A DNA stretch of 64,000 nucleotides. Origin: Treponema sp. UBA4267. GTDB lineage: Bacteria > Spirochaetota > Spirochaetia > Treponematales > Treponemataceae. The translations under genes and the position numbers were made by a program. The stretch spans positions 1 through 64,000 of the forward strand of contig DGWD01000045.1 in the NCBI GenBank assembly GCA_002395155.1, given 5' to 3'. A model generated the notes under the pieces. The model did no database searches, had not been told where the DNA came from, and saw only the letters and a program-made list of their open reading frames with translations. Positions 25,367 to 33,296 of this stretch are shown here, piece by piece (position 1 is the first letter of the stretch; every line of letters starts with the position of its first letter).

Positions 25367-25384
25367 TCTAACCCCACTAAAAAT

Positions 25385-26329
25385 TTATTGAAAAACAGGA
25401 TAACCCTTATCATCATACTTAATTCTTTTTACCCAGGTATGTCTGTTTGGATCATACAGGGCAAAAGCTAAATCTACCTCTGGATATGGGCGGGCATGAT
25501 AGATTAAATAATCTTCCTTTCCATCACGGGAAGTTGTAAAACTGTTGTGCCCCGGACCAAAGATTCCTTTTTTAGGATCTGTTATAAATACAGGATTTTC
25601 AAGTTTTTTCCATGATTCGGCCTTGGTCAAATCGGCATTTTCATCGGCAACCAGCATTCCCATACAGTAGCTTGCATCTGTAGCACTTGCAGAGAAAGTC
25701 AGAAAAACCTTGCCGTTTCTTATAAGAACTGAGGCACCTTCATTTACCTTAAAGCCCCTGCACTCCCAATCAAACTCTGGTACAGTTAACAAAGTTTGAG
25801 GAAGTTTTAATTTTGTTGGAGATTCCATTTCGGCAATAAACAAAGCAGAATTTTCGGTTCTTTCCTGGCGTTTTTGAGCCCAAACAGCATACCATTTACC
25901 CTTGTTTTCAAAAACTGTGGTATCCAGCATAAAAGAATCCCATTCAGACTCCAAAAGGCCCATTTCTTTCCATTCTCCGCAGAAAGGATCTGGAGAATCA
26001 TTCTCTAAAACATAAGTGCGAATCCACCATGGATCTTCTGCACGTCCAGCAGCAAAGTAAATATACCATTTGTCATTTATAAAATGTAATTCCGGAGCCC
26101 AAATGTGCCATGACATTGGACCTTCGGCATGTTTTTTCCAAATTGTTACAGGCTGTGCTTTTTCAAGGCCTTTTACAGACCATGCACGACGCAATTCAAT
26201 ACGATCATACTCAGGAACGGAAGCCGTAAAATAATAATATCCGTCCTTGTGAAAATATACATAGGGATCTGCTCTCTGTTCAACAAGTGGCTTTCTCTCA
26301 TCCTCATCAGTAATATCAGTAATATTCAT
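25385..26329 (-). CDS. GH43 family exo-alpha-arabinofuranosidase-like enzyme (cytoplasmic)
   Basis: A GH43 propeller of 314 residues without signal peptide. RADPYVYFHKDGYYYFTAS carries the base Asp, IWAPELHFIND is the second blade mark, and NEGASVLIRNGKVFLTFS contains the candidate acid Glu. This pattern, with VPEYDRIELRRA, is typical of the GH43 group of exo-1,5-alpha-L-arabinofuranosidases, though subfamily cannot be proven. The ATG at 26329 has GAGGGGAT upstream and is preferred to one 12 codons earlier. The enzyme probably trims imported arabino-oligosaccharides. Confidence 0.87.
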   Translation of the reverse strand: MNITDITDEDERKPLVEQRADPYVYFHKDGYYYFTASVPEYDRIELRRAWSVKGLEKAQPVTIWKKHAEGPMSWHIWAPELHFINDKWYIYFAAGRAEDPWWIRTYVLENDSPDPFCGEWKEMGLLESEWDSFMLDTTVFENKGKWYAVWAQKRQERTENSALFIAEMESPTKLKLPQTLLTVPEFDWECRGFKVNEGASVLIRNGKVFLTFSASATDASYCMGMLVADENADLTKAESWKKLENPVFITDPKKGIFGPGHNSFTTSRDGKEDYLIYHARPYPEVDLAFALYDPNRHTWVKRIKYDDKGYPVFQ

Positions 26330-26352
26330 TGTAAATCCCCTCAAAAAAATTA

Positions 26353-26430
26353 TACGTCGAGTCAAGGCACGCTCACGCTTAAAGCCTTGACTTCGTCGTT
26401 TTGAGGGTTTTGTAATAAACCCTCAATAAA
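26353..26430. repeat. 78-bp double-hairpin intergenic repeat, copy 2
   Basis: 77 of 78 bases match copy 1 at 15432-15509, in the same orientation. It lies between the LamG gene terminator and the GH43 gene start, so on the minus strand it would be part of the untranslated leader or the end of the upstream message. Confidence 0.85.
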
Positions 26431-26432
26431 AA

Positions 26433-26469
26433 AAACAGCTCTTTAAAATGTAGCTATAAAGAGCTGTTT
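26433..26469 (-). terminator. Terminator of the LamG lipoprotein gene
   Basis: A perfect 12-bp stem, AAACAGCTCTTT and its complement, with a 13-nt loop, followed on the minus strand by a run of T. It lies about 65 bp after the stop codon. Confidence 0.8.
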
Positions 26470-26535
26470 AACAGATAAACCTAAAACCTCTGCACAAGTA
26501 AGTAGCAGATCTTGTGCAGAAGTCCTAAAACCAAG

Positions 26536-27930
26536 TTATTTAGAAATTCCTTTATACAAAGAAGCAATTTCAGCTTCTGTATAAAGACGGCTAGCAAAGA
26601 AAACATCATCAAATGCAGCACTGATGTATGGATCTGGCCAGTTAGAGCGTCCAATATAAGCACCCTTTAAACCATTCAAGAGGTCTGTTGGAAGAGCTTT
26701 AGAACCATTGTTCATAACCAATTTGCCGTTTACATACATAGATGCAACTTCATCACCAACAGTAACTGCAACATGTGTCCAAACACCATCTTCAATTACA
26801 GGTCCAATTACAGAAACATTTCCAGCTGGATTGTTTACATCAAGACGAAGTTTTCCAGATCCTCCTTCTTTACCAAGCCACCAGTCGTTTCCGCCAGCAT
26901 CACCCATATCAAAAATACGAGACCAGTCTGGCATTGTATTAACTTTTACCCATGCAGAGAAAGTAAAGCCGTTTCCTGTAAAGATAGCCTGATTAAGATC
27001 GATGAACTGTTCAGCACCATTCAAAACGATTGCTTTTCCGAATTTTCCTTCTGTATATTCTGTTGAATTAACTTTTGAAGAGTTTCCAGAACCAGAAATG
27101 TCTTTTGCTCCATCTTCATCATCAAATGAATAGTAAGCTGTACAATTTGAGCTAGAATTGATTACGAAAGGCTGTGCGTTTGATACATCGGCAGCAGCTC
27201 CACCAGACTGAGCATTCTTTGCATAAATTCCAGCAATTTCTTCAGCTGTGAAAGCACGTTTAGCAACAACAACTTCATCAATTGCACCTTCCAAAAGTGG
27301 GTCAGCTACCCAGTTTGAACGGCCAACAAAGATTCCAGTAGCACCTTCAGCAAGATCTGCTATAGAAACAGACATATCTTTTTCTTCTGCCAGAGCTCCG
27401 TTTACATAAAGTGCCATCTTGCCGTTTCCAATTGTCATAGCAAGGTGTGTCCATTTCTTTATTGGAGTAAGAGGAGCATTACATGTTACAGCAGAAGACT
27501 GTTCGTAAGCACAGAAAGTACCAGCCATACGACCGTCTACAGCAAGGAATACGTCCTTTGTTCCATCTCCACCACCAATATCGAATACACGCTGCCAGGT
27601 TTTCCAAGCGCCAACTTTTACCCAAGCGGCCATTGTAAGACCTTCTCCAGAAAGAACGTGATCTTCAAGTGAGATGTACTGAGTTCCATCCAAAACAAGA
27701 GCCTTTCCGCTAACACCTTCAGTCATCTGGAAACCATCCAGTGCATCTAATGTAGCATTTGTCTTTGCCTTTGAATGATCTACAATTTCATCATCTTTGA
27801 TGTCTTCGTCAAAAGTAAAATAGCCCACAACGCTAGAGTCAGAAGAAAGATTTGACTTTCCACCTTTAGAACAACTAGCCAAAAGAGCAACAGCAGAAAT
27901 TGCTGCAGCCAAAACTAAAGTTTTTTTCAT
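26536..27930 (-). CDS. Lipoprotein with two LamG (concanavalin-like) domains
   Basis: A 464-residue surface lipoprotein: lipobox LLASC (Cys near residue 20), a Gly/Ser linker, then two tandem LamG/concanavalin-like jelly rolls of about 200 residues. Each repeat shows the same order of marks: YFTFDEDIKDD or YYSFDDEDGAKD, KALVLDGTQYI or KAIVLNGAEQFI, MAAWVKVGAW or FSAWVKVNTM, RVFDIGGGDG or RIFDMGDAGG, VYVNGALAEE or MYVNGKLVMN, then a VGRSNW/IGRSNW and IDEVVVAKRAFTAEEI-like end. No catalytic domain. It probably binds arabinan or another polysaccharide at the surface; the ligand is inferred from neighbours. The ATG at 27930 follows GGAGG; earlier in-frame ATGs lie upstream of the promoter. Confidence 0.85.
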   Translation of the reverse strand: MKKTLVLAAAISAVALLASCSKGGKSNLSSDSSVVGYFTFDEDIKDDEIVDHSKAKTNATLDALDGFQMTEGVSGKALVLDGTQYISLEDHVLSGEGLTMAAWVKVGAWKTWQRVFDIGGGDGTKDVFLAVDGRMAGTFCAYEQSSAVTCNAPLTPIKKWTHLAMTIGNGKMALYVNGALAEEKDMSVSIADLAEGATGIFVGRSNWVADPLLEGAIDEVVVAKRAFTAEEIAGIYAKNAQSGGAAADVSNAQPFVINSSSNCTAYYSFDDEDGAKDISGSGNSSKVNSTEYTEGKFGKAIVLNGAEQFIDLNQAIFTGNGFTFSAWVKVNTMPDWSRIFDMGDAGGNDWWLGKEGGSGKLRLDVNNPAGNVSVIGPVIEDGVWTHVAVTVGDEVASMYVNGKLVMNNGSKALPTDLLNGLKGAYIGRSNWPDPYISAAFDDVFFASRLYTEAEIASLYKGISK

Positions 27931-27949
27931 TTTTTCCTCCATTGGGCAA

Positions 27950-27978
27950 ATCATAAGTCCAGATGTCTTACTTGTCAA
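27950..27978 (-). promoter_or_regulatory. Promoter of the LamG lipoprotein gene
   Basis: TTGACA and TATGAT, 17 nt apart on the minus strand, some 20 nt before the ATG. It is divergent from the GH51 promoter at 28020. Confidence 0.7.
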
Positions 27979-27995
27979 CATATTATTTTGATTAT

Positions 27996-28013
27996 TATCA
28001 ATCTTTTTTGATA
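27996..28013. promoter_or_regulatory. TATCAA-N6-TTGATA inverted repeat between divergent promoters
   Basis: A perfect 6-bp inverted repeat between the two divergent -35 boxes, placed to control both the LamG and the exported GH51 gene. The same motif stands upstream of the importer operon and, more degenerate, of the second GH51 gene. Confidence 0.45.
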
Positions 28014-28019
28014 TTTTTC

Positions 28020-28049
28020 TTGACAATGGGCTTTTTTCGCTCATAAAAT
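28020..28049 (+). promoter_or_regulatory. Promoter of the exported GH51 gene
   Basis: TTGACA and TAAAAT with an 18-nt spacer. The message would have an untranslated leader of about 75 nt containing TTATAAC repeats (two direct, one inverted). Confidence 0.6.
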
Positions 28050-28130
28050 TGTTTTAGAAGCTTAAAAATTAAAAAAAACTGATTATAACAAGGCATTATA
28101 ACGAAATAAATTGTTATAAAGGGGGATAAA

Positions 28131-30680
28131 ATGAAACAAAAGAGATTGATTTTAACAGTCATTACAACGGCTCTTCTTGGACTTGGTGGCCATTTATATG
28201 CAGAAAACTCGGAAAGCAAAGCCCAATTAGATGTAGATTTTTCAAAAAATAAGACCGAAGTAAGCGAAAATCTCTTTGGTATCTTCTATGAAGATATAAA
28301 TTATGCTGCAGATGGTGGATTATATGGAGAATTGATACAAAACCGTTCTTTTGAATTCAAAAAATCTCACCGTGGAGCTACAGAAGCCTGGAAAAATGCC
28401 AATATAAAGGCAAAAGCAAAGGTTAAATCAAAAGTAAAAGGAAAAAAGGATAATCCTTTAAATAAAAATAATCCAACTTACGCCCAGATTGAAGTAAAAC
28501 ATAAGGGTGATGGTATCGAAAATTCTGGATACAATGGCATTCCTCTTGAAAGCGGAAAGACCTATCCTTTATCACTTTATCTCCGCAGTCCAGATAAAAA
28601 AGTAAAAAAGGCCATTATTCTTGTTGGCTCTAAGGACAAAGGTGCCAACCCTGTAAAAATTACAGTAAAAAACATTTCAAATAAATGGCAGAAGTTCTCC
28701 TTCAATGTTACTGCAAAAGAAACTACAGAAAATGGAATTGTTGGAATTTATGCAGGAAGCCGCAAAGGAACTCTGGATATAGATTTTGTTTCTCTTTTCC
28801 GTGCAGATATTTACAAAAATGAAGAAAACGGACTTAGAGCAGACCTGGCCCAGATGCTGGAAGACCTTCATCCTGCCTTTGTCCGCTTCCCTGGAGGCTG
28901 TCTTGTAGAAGGTTCAAGACTTTCAGACCGCTATCAGTGGAAAAATACAATTGGACCAGTTGAAGAACGCGTAGAAGAACTGAATTTCTGGAATTACCAG
29001 CAGTCTATGGGTATTGGTTTCTATGAATATTTCCGTCTCTGCGAAGACATTGGGGCTGAACCTATTCCAATCATCAACTGCGGAATCTCTTTTGCAGGCG
29101 AAAACAACAACGAAGATGACATTCCTATGGATAAAATGGAACCATTCGCCCAGGATGCCCTTGATTTAATCGAATGGGCTACAGGACCAGCTGACTCAAC
29201 CTGGGGTAAAAAACGAGCAGAACAAGGCCATCCAGAGCCATTCAAGCTCAACTACCTTGGAATTGGAAACGAAAACGGCCGCGAACACTACTATGAACGC
29301 TATAAATACATTGCAGATAAAGTACGCGAAAAATATCCTGACATTAAGCTGATTATGTCTGCAGGTGCCTTCCCAAGCGACGATACCTTCTACAACACCT
29401 GGAAACAGGTTCGCAAATGGGAAGCTTCCAGCGAATCAAATACAATAGTAGACCTGGTAGACGAACACTACTACTGCCCTCCTGCCTGGTTCCTTTCAAA
29501 TACAGCCCGCTACGATCTTTCAAAATTCTACCCACGTGGAGAAGGACAGCCAAAAGTATTTGTAGGAGAATTTGCTTCACAGGTAGAAAATAAGAAGGGA
29601 GGTACAAAAAAGCCAAGTACTCTTTATGCCGCAATTACAGCTGCAGCTTATATGACAAGCCTCGAAAAAAATGGTGATATAGTTGAAATTGCCTCTTATG
29701 CACCACTTTTTGCACGCGAAAACAATTACCAGTGGTCTCCAGATATGATCTGGTTCACAAATACAAAGGTTTACGGTACTCCAGACTACTATGTACAACA
29801 GTTATTTATGAAAAATAAATCAGACAAAACTCTTTCTTATAATTTGAAACAGCCTGCATCTAATGAAGCAAAGGCATACATAGGAGGAAGTGTAGGACTT
29901 GGTTCATGGTCAACTACCGTAGAATACAAAGATTTAAAAGTAACTGATAAAGTTTCTGGCAAAGTAACTTACGATTTAAGCAAGGTTTCAAATCTTAACG
30001 ATTTTGATTCCCTTTCTGGTTCCTGGGAGTATAAAAACGGAAGCATTGTAGGGTCTTCATCATCTGAAAATTGTAGACTTGTGATGAAGGGAGACGGCAG
30101 CCAGCACTACACAATGGAATTAAAGGCCAAGAAAAACGGCGGTAACGAAGGTTTCTTAATCATGTTTGGCCATAAAGATGGCAGTTTCTACTGGTGGAAC
30201 CTGGGAGGCTGGTCTAATACAAAATGCTGTGTTGAAAAAGGAACTGCCGCTGCCCGTTCGGTTATTGGAAATACAGAAGCAATTTCTATTGAAAACAACA
30301 AATGGTATGACATTAAGATTGAAGTAAACGGCGAAAGCTATAAGTGTTATCTGGATGGTAAACTTTATCATGAATACTCAGATGTTTTAAACTTTGACCC
30401 TGTATATGCCCACGCTGGAGAAACAGATGATGAAGTAATCATTAAACTTGTAAATGTCAGCGAAAAGCCATTACCAGTGGCAATTAATCTTAAAAATGCA
30501 GGAAAACTTGATACAAAGGCAGAAGTAATTGTAATTTCTGGAAATCCAGATGATGAAAACTCTTACGAAAAACCAAAATTAATCGCTCCTGTAGAAGAAA
30601 GCCTTTCGGGAATCTCAAATAACTTTACTTACACAACAAAAGCTTCTTCTGTTTCTGTTATTAAAATCAAGAAAAATTGA
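28131..30680 (+). CDS. Exported GH51 alpha-L-arabinofuranosidase with inserted beta-sandwich
   Basis: An 849-residue secreted enzyme: Sec signal peptide (cut near LYA-EN, residue 24), an N-terminal carbohydrate-binding-like region (to about 230), the GH51 barrel with GIGNENG (acid/base Glu381) and FVGEFASQ (nucleophile Glu480), then a C-terminal beta region. Inside the latter, about residues 620-755, lies a LamG or DUF1080-like module (SLSGSWEYKNGSIVG, FYWWNLGGW, YKCYLDGKLYHEY). This matches the large secreted GH51 type of gut bacteria. It should remove arabinose branches from arabinan or arabinoxylan outside the cytoplasm. The start follows GGGGG; the gene diverges from the LamG gene. Confidence 0.9.
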   Translation: MKQKRLILTVITTALLGLGGHLYAENSESKAQLDVDFSKNKTEVSENLFGIFYEDINYAADGGLYGELIQNRSFEFKKSHRGATEAWKNANIKAKAKVKSKVKGKKDNPLNKNNPTYAQIEVKHKGDGIENSGYNGIPLESGKTYPLSLYLRSPDKKVKKAIILVGSKDKGANPVKITVKNISNKWQKFSFNVTAKETTENGIVGIYAGSRKGTLDIDFVSLFRADIYKNEENGLRADLAQMLEDLHPAFVRFPGGCLVEGSRLSDRYQWKNTIGPVEERVEELNFWNYQQSMGIGFYEYFRLCEDIGAEPIPIINCGISFAGENNNEDDIPMDKMEPFAQDALDLIEWATGPADSTWGKKRAEQGHPEPFKLNYLGIGNENGREHYYERYKYIADKVREKYPDIKLIMSAGAFPSDDTFYNTWKQVRKWEASSESNTIVDLVDEHYYCPPAWFLSNTARYDLSKFYPRGEGQPKVFVGEFASQVENKKGGTKKPSTLYAAITAAAYMTSLEKNGDIVEIASYAPLFARENNYQWSPDMIWFTNTKVYGTPDYYVQQLFMKNKSDKTLSYNLKQPASNEAKAYIGGSVGLGSWSTTVEYKDLKVTDKVSGKVTYDLSKVSNLNDFDSLSGSWEYKNGSIVGSSSSENCRLVMKGDGSQHYTMELKAKKNGGNEGFLIMFGHKDGSFYWWNLGGWSNTKCCVEKGTAAARSVIGNTEAISIENNKWYDIKIEVNGESYKCYLDGKLYHEYSDVLNFDPVYAHAGETDDEVIIKLVNVSEKPLPVAINLKNAGKLDTKAEVIVISGNPDDENSYEKPKLIAPVEESLSGISNNFTYTTKASSVSVIKIKKN

Positions 30681-30740
30681 TTTAGTAGACAGAATCAAGA
30701 ATAAACGATATTATTAGCTATAAAAAAATTGAGGTAATTT

Positions 30741-31670
30741 ATGGAAGACGTTGAATCAACATTAGTAATTAATCCTCTTGAGGATTTAAATAAAATTAAG
30801 GCTCTTGCATCTGAACCAAGAATTCAAATGCTTGAATTGCTCAGAAAAAAGACCTGCAACATTAACGAAATTTCAGAATCCTTAAAATTACCTCAATCTA
30901 CAGTTGCAACTCACATATCTATTCTTGAAGAAGCAGGCCTCTTAGTTACTGAATCAGTAAAGGCAAAAAAGGGAAATCAGAAGCTCTGTAAACCAGCTTT
31001 TAAAGAACTTCTGATCCAATTCCCAGAAGAAAAAAGCAACGAAAAGAACTTTATTGAAGTTGAAATGCCAATTGGTATCTTTACAGATTGTCAGGTTACA
31101 GCTCCATGTGGTCTTTGCTCGTCTGACAAGATAATCGGTTTCCTTGATATTCCAGACTCATTTTTAAACCCAGACCGTATGAAAGCAGGCCTTTTGTGGT
31201 GCGGAAGCGGTTATTTTGAATATAAATTCCCAAATAACATCATGTACGACCAGAAAAAACTGCAAAAACTCGAAATAAGCATGGAACTTTCATCTGAAAC
31301 TCCAGGCACAAATTCAAACTGGCCTTCGGATATTACAGTTTGGGTAAACCGCACAGAAATTGGAACATGGACTTCTCCTGGCGATTTTGGTGACAAACGC
31401 GGAAAATACACCCCTGAGTGGTGGAAACTCGAAGGTTCTCAGTACGGACTTTTAAAAAATTTCTACATCACAAACGATGGTAGTTTTATTGATGGTGTAA
31501 AAATTTCCGATGTCACATTAGCAGATCTTCATATTCCAGAGCACCACTCTATCCGTGTAAAAGTTGGAGTAAAAGAAGATGCCGTACACATGGGCGGAAT
31601 GAACATTTTTGGAAAAGGTTTTGGTAATTACGACCAGGGCATTATCCTCAGATCTTATTTTGCTGAATAA
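30741..31670 (+). CDS. ArsR-type HTH regulator with large C-terminal domain
   Basis: The first 90 residues form a winged helix of the ArsR type (LASEPRIQMLELLRKKTCNINEIS... with LKLPQSTVATHISILEEAGL as the recognition part). The remaining 215 residues are a beta-rich domain starting with a Cys pair (CGLCSSD) and containing many Trp, Gly and Phe residues (LLWCGSGYFEYKFP, ITVWVNRTEIGTW), which I think is a ligand-binding module, perhaps for arabinose or oligosaccharides. Such fusions are seen near hemicellulose genes in other gut bacteria. Situated between the GH51 genes, it is the best candidate regulator of the locus. The start follows GAGG. Confidence 0.8.
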   Translation: MEDVESTLVINPLEDLNKIKALASEPRIQMLELLRKKTCNINEISESLKLPQSTVATHISILEEAGLLVTESVKAKKGNQKLCKPAFKELLIQFPEEKSNEKNFIEVEMPIGIFTDCQVTAPCGLCSSDKIIGFLDIPDSFLNPDRMKAGLLWCGSGYFEYKFPNNIMYDQKKLQKLEISMELSSETPGTNSNWPSDITVWVNRTEIGTWTSPGDFGDKRGKYTPEWWKLEGSQYGLLKNFYITNDGSFIDGVKISDVTLADLHIPEHHSIRVKVGVKEDAVHMGGMNIFGKGFGNYDQGIILRSYFAE

Positions 31671-31683
31671 AAACCGATTTGAA

Positions 31684-31708
31684 GGTCGATTTTTATTGAT
31701 ATTTATCA
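31684..31708. promoter_or_regulatory. Candidate operator upstream of the second GH51 gene
   Basis: TCGATTTTTATTGATA (a degenerate form of TATCAA-N6-TTGATA) overlaps TGATA-TT-TATCA. The word GATATTTATCA ends 10 nt before the -35 box, in the same orientation as the copy beside the importer promoter. Confidence 0.4.
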
Positions 31709-31718
31709 TATTTTCTTG

Positions 31719-31747
31719 TTGTAAATAAAAATATCCGATGTTATACT
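31719..31747 (+). promoter_or_regulatory. Promoter of the second GH51 gene, leaderless arrangement
   Basis: TTGTAA and TATACT are 17 nt apart; TATACT ends 6 nt before the ATG at 31754 and there is no ribosome binding site. Confidence 0.5.
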
Positions 31748-31753
31748 CTAAGT

Positions 31754-33268
31754 ATGAAAAATACTATTATCGTCGATACAAATGACAAGAAACAAACAAT
31801 AAGTCCAGATATATATGGACATTTTTCCGAGCACCTGGGACGCTGTATTTACGGCGGCTTCTGGGTTGGTAAAGACTCTCCTATTCCAAACATCAATGGC
31901 TATAGAAAAGATGTTCTCCAGGCCTTCAAGGACATAAACATTCCTAACCTTCGCTGGCCGGGTGGATGTTTTGCCGATGAATATCACTGGAAAGACGGAA
32001 TTGGTCCAAAAGAAAATCGTAAAAGAATGATTAATACCCACTGGGGCGGAGTCGTAGAAGACAACAGCTTTGGTACCCACGAATTTATGGGCCTTTGCGA
32101 TGAACTTGGCTGTAAACCATACATCTGCGGAAACGTAGGAAGCGGTACAGTTCAGGAAATGGACGAATGGGTAGAATACATGACTTTCAGTGGTGAATCT
32201 CCAATGAGCAAGCTGAGAGAACAGAACGGACACAAAGATGCATGGAAGATTCCATTCTTCGGCGTTGGAAACGAAAACTGGGGCTGCGGTGGAAACATGC
32301 GTCCAGAATACTATGCAGATCTTTACCGCCGTTTCCAGACTTATGTACGCCAGTACGGACCAGACAAGATTCAAAAAATTGCAGGCGGTCCAAACATTGA
32401 CGATTACAACTGGACCGATACTGTTATGAAAAATGCCCACTGGCTCATGGACGGACTTTCCCTCCACTACTACACCTACGAATACCGCTGGGAAGACAAA
32501 CGTTCTGCCACAGAATTTGATGACAAGGGCTGGTACCGCACTCTTAAAAACGCCTTCCGCACAGACGAATTAGTTCGCCGCCACGGAGAAATTATGGATA
32601 AGTACGATCCTGCAAAAAGAGTAAGTCTTGTTGTAGATGAATGGGGCTGTTGGCACCAGGTTGAACCAGGAACAAATCCAGGCTTCCTCTATCAGCAGAA
32701 TTCAGTACGAGACGCACTTGTAGCAGGAATCCACCTTAATATCTTCAATAACCATTCAGACCGTGTAAGAATTGCAAACATCGCTCAGGCAGTAAACGTA
32801 CTCCAGTCTCCAGTTCTTACAGAAGGCGACAAAATGGTTCTTACCCCAACCTGGTACGTTTTCCACATGTATAAGGATCACATGGGAGCAACCCTTCTTG
32901 GTTCTACAGCCGCAAGTTCAGCTGCAGGTTTTGAATCAGAAGATGAAAAGATTAAGATTCCAGGATTAAATGTTTCTGCATCAGAAAAGAAAGATGAAAA
33001 ATCTGGAAAAACCGCTTACCTGGTTACAGTTTGTAATTCAGATTTGTACGATACAAAAGAAATTGATATTGGACTTGCAAACCTTAAGGGAAGCATTTCT
33101 AAAGCAGAAGCTACAGTACTTGCCGGTGACAAGATGAATACCTGCAACACCTTTGAAAAGCCTGATCAGGTTACAGAAAAAGCTCTCAGAGTTGATATTA
33201 AAGATAAAGATACAGTTTCTATCACCCTGCCAGCTCGTTCAGTAGCAGCAGTAAAAATCTGGGCTTAA
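31754..33268 (+). CDS. Intracellular GH51 alpha-L-arabinofuranosidase
   Basis: A 504-residue cytoplasmic GH51 enzyme that removes terminal arabinofuranose from oligosaccharides. LRWPGGCFADEYHWKDGIGP, GVGNENWGCGG with acid/base Glu174 and VVDEWGCW with nucleophile Glu296 are clear, followed by the C-terminal beta-sandwich with LPARSVAAVKI at the end. The length and the lack of a signal fit the common intracellular type (AbfA). The next gene is another, quite different GH51 28 bp on, and araA follows, so the three probably form an operon. The start is leaderless-looking (see promoter). Confidence 0.93.
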   Translation: MKNTIIVDTNDKKQTISPDIYGHFSEHLGRCIYGGFWVGKDSPIPNINGYRKDVLQAFKDINIPNLRWPGGCFADEYHWKDGIGPKENRKRMINTHWGGVVEDNSFGTHEFMGLCDELGCKPYICGNVGSGTVQEMDEWVEYMTFSGESPMSKLREQNGHKDAWKIPFFGVGNENWGCGGNMRPEYYADLYRRFQTYVRQYGPDKIQKIAGGPNIDDYNWTDTVMKNAHWLMDGLSLHYYTYEYRWEDKRSATEFDDKGWYRTLKNAFRTDELVRRHGEIMDKYDPAKRVSLVVDEWGCWHQVEPGTNPGFLYQQNSVRDALVAGIHLNIFNNHSDRVRIANIAQAVNVLQSPVLTEGDKMVLTPTWYVFHMYKDHMGATLLGSTAASSAAGFESEDEKIKIPGLNVSASEKKDEKSGKTAYLVTVCNSDLYDTKEIDIGLANLKGSISKAEATVLAGDKMNTCNTFEKPDQVTEKALRVDIKDKDTVSITLPARSVAAVKIWA

Positions 33269-33296
33269 GCAAAGAATTATTTTTGAGAGGAAAAAA

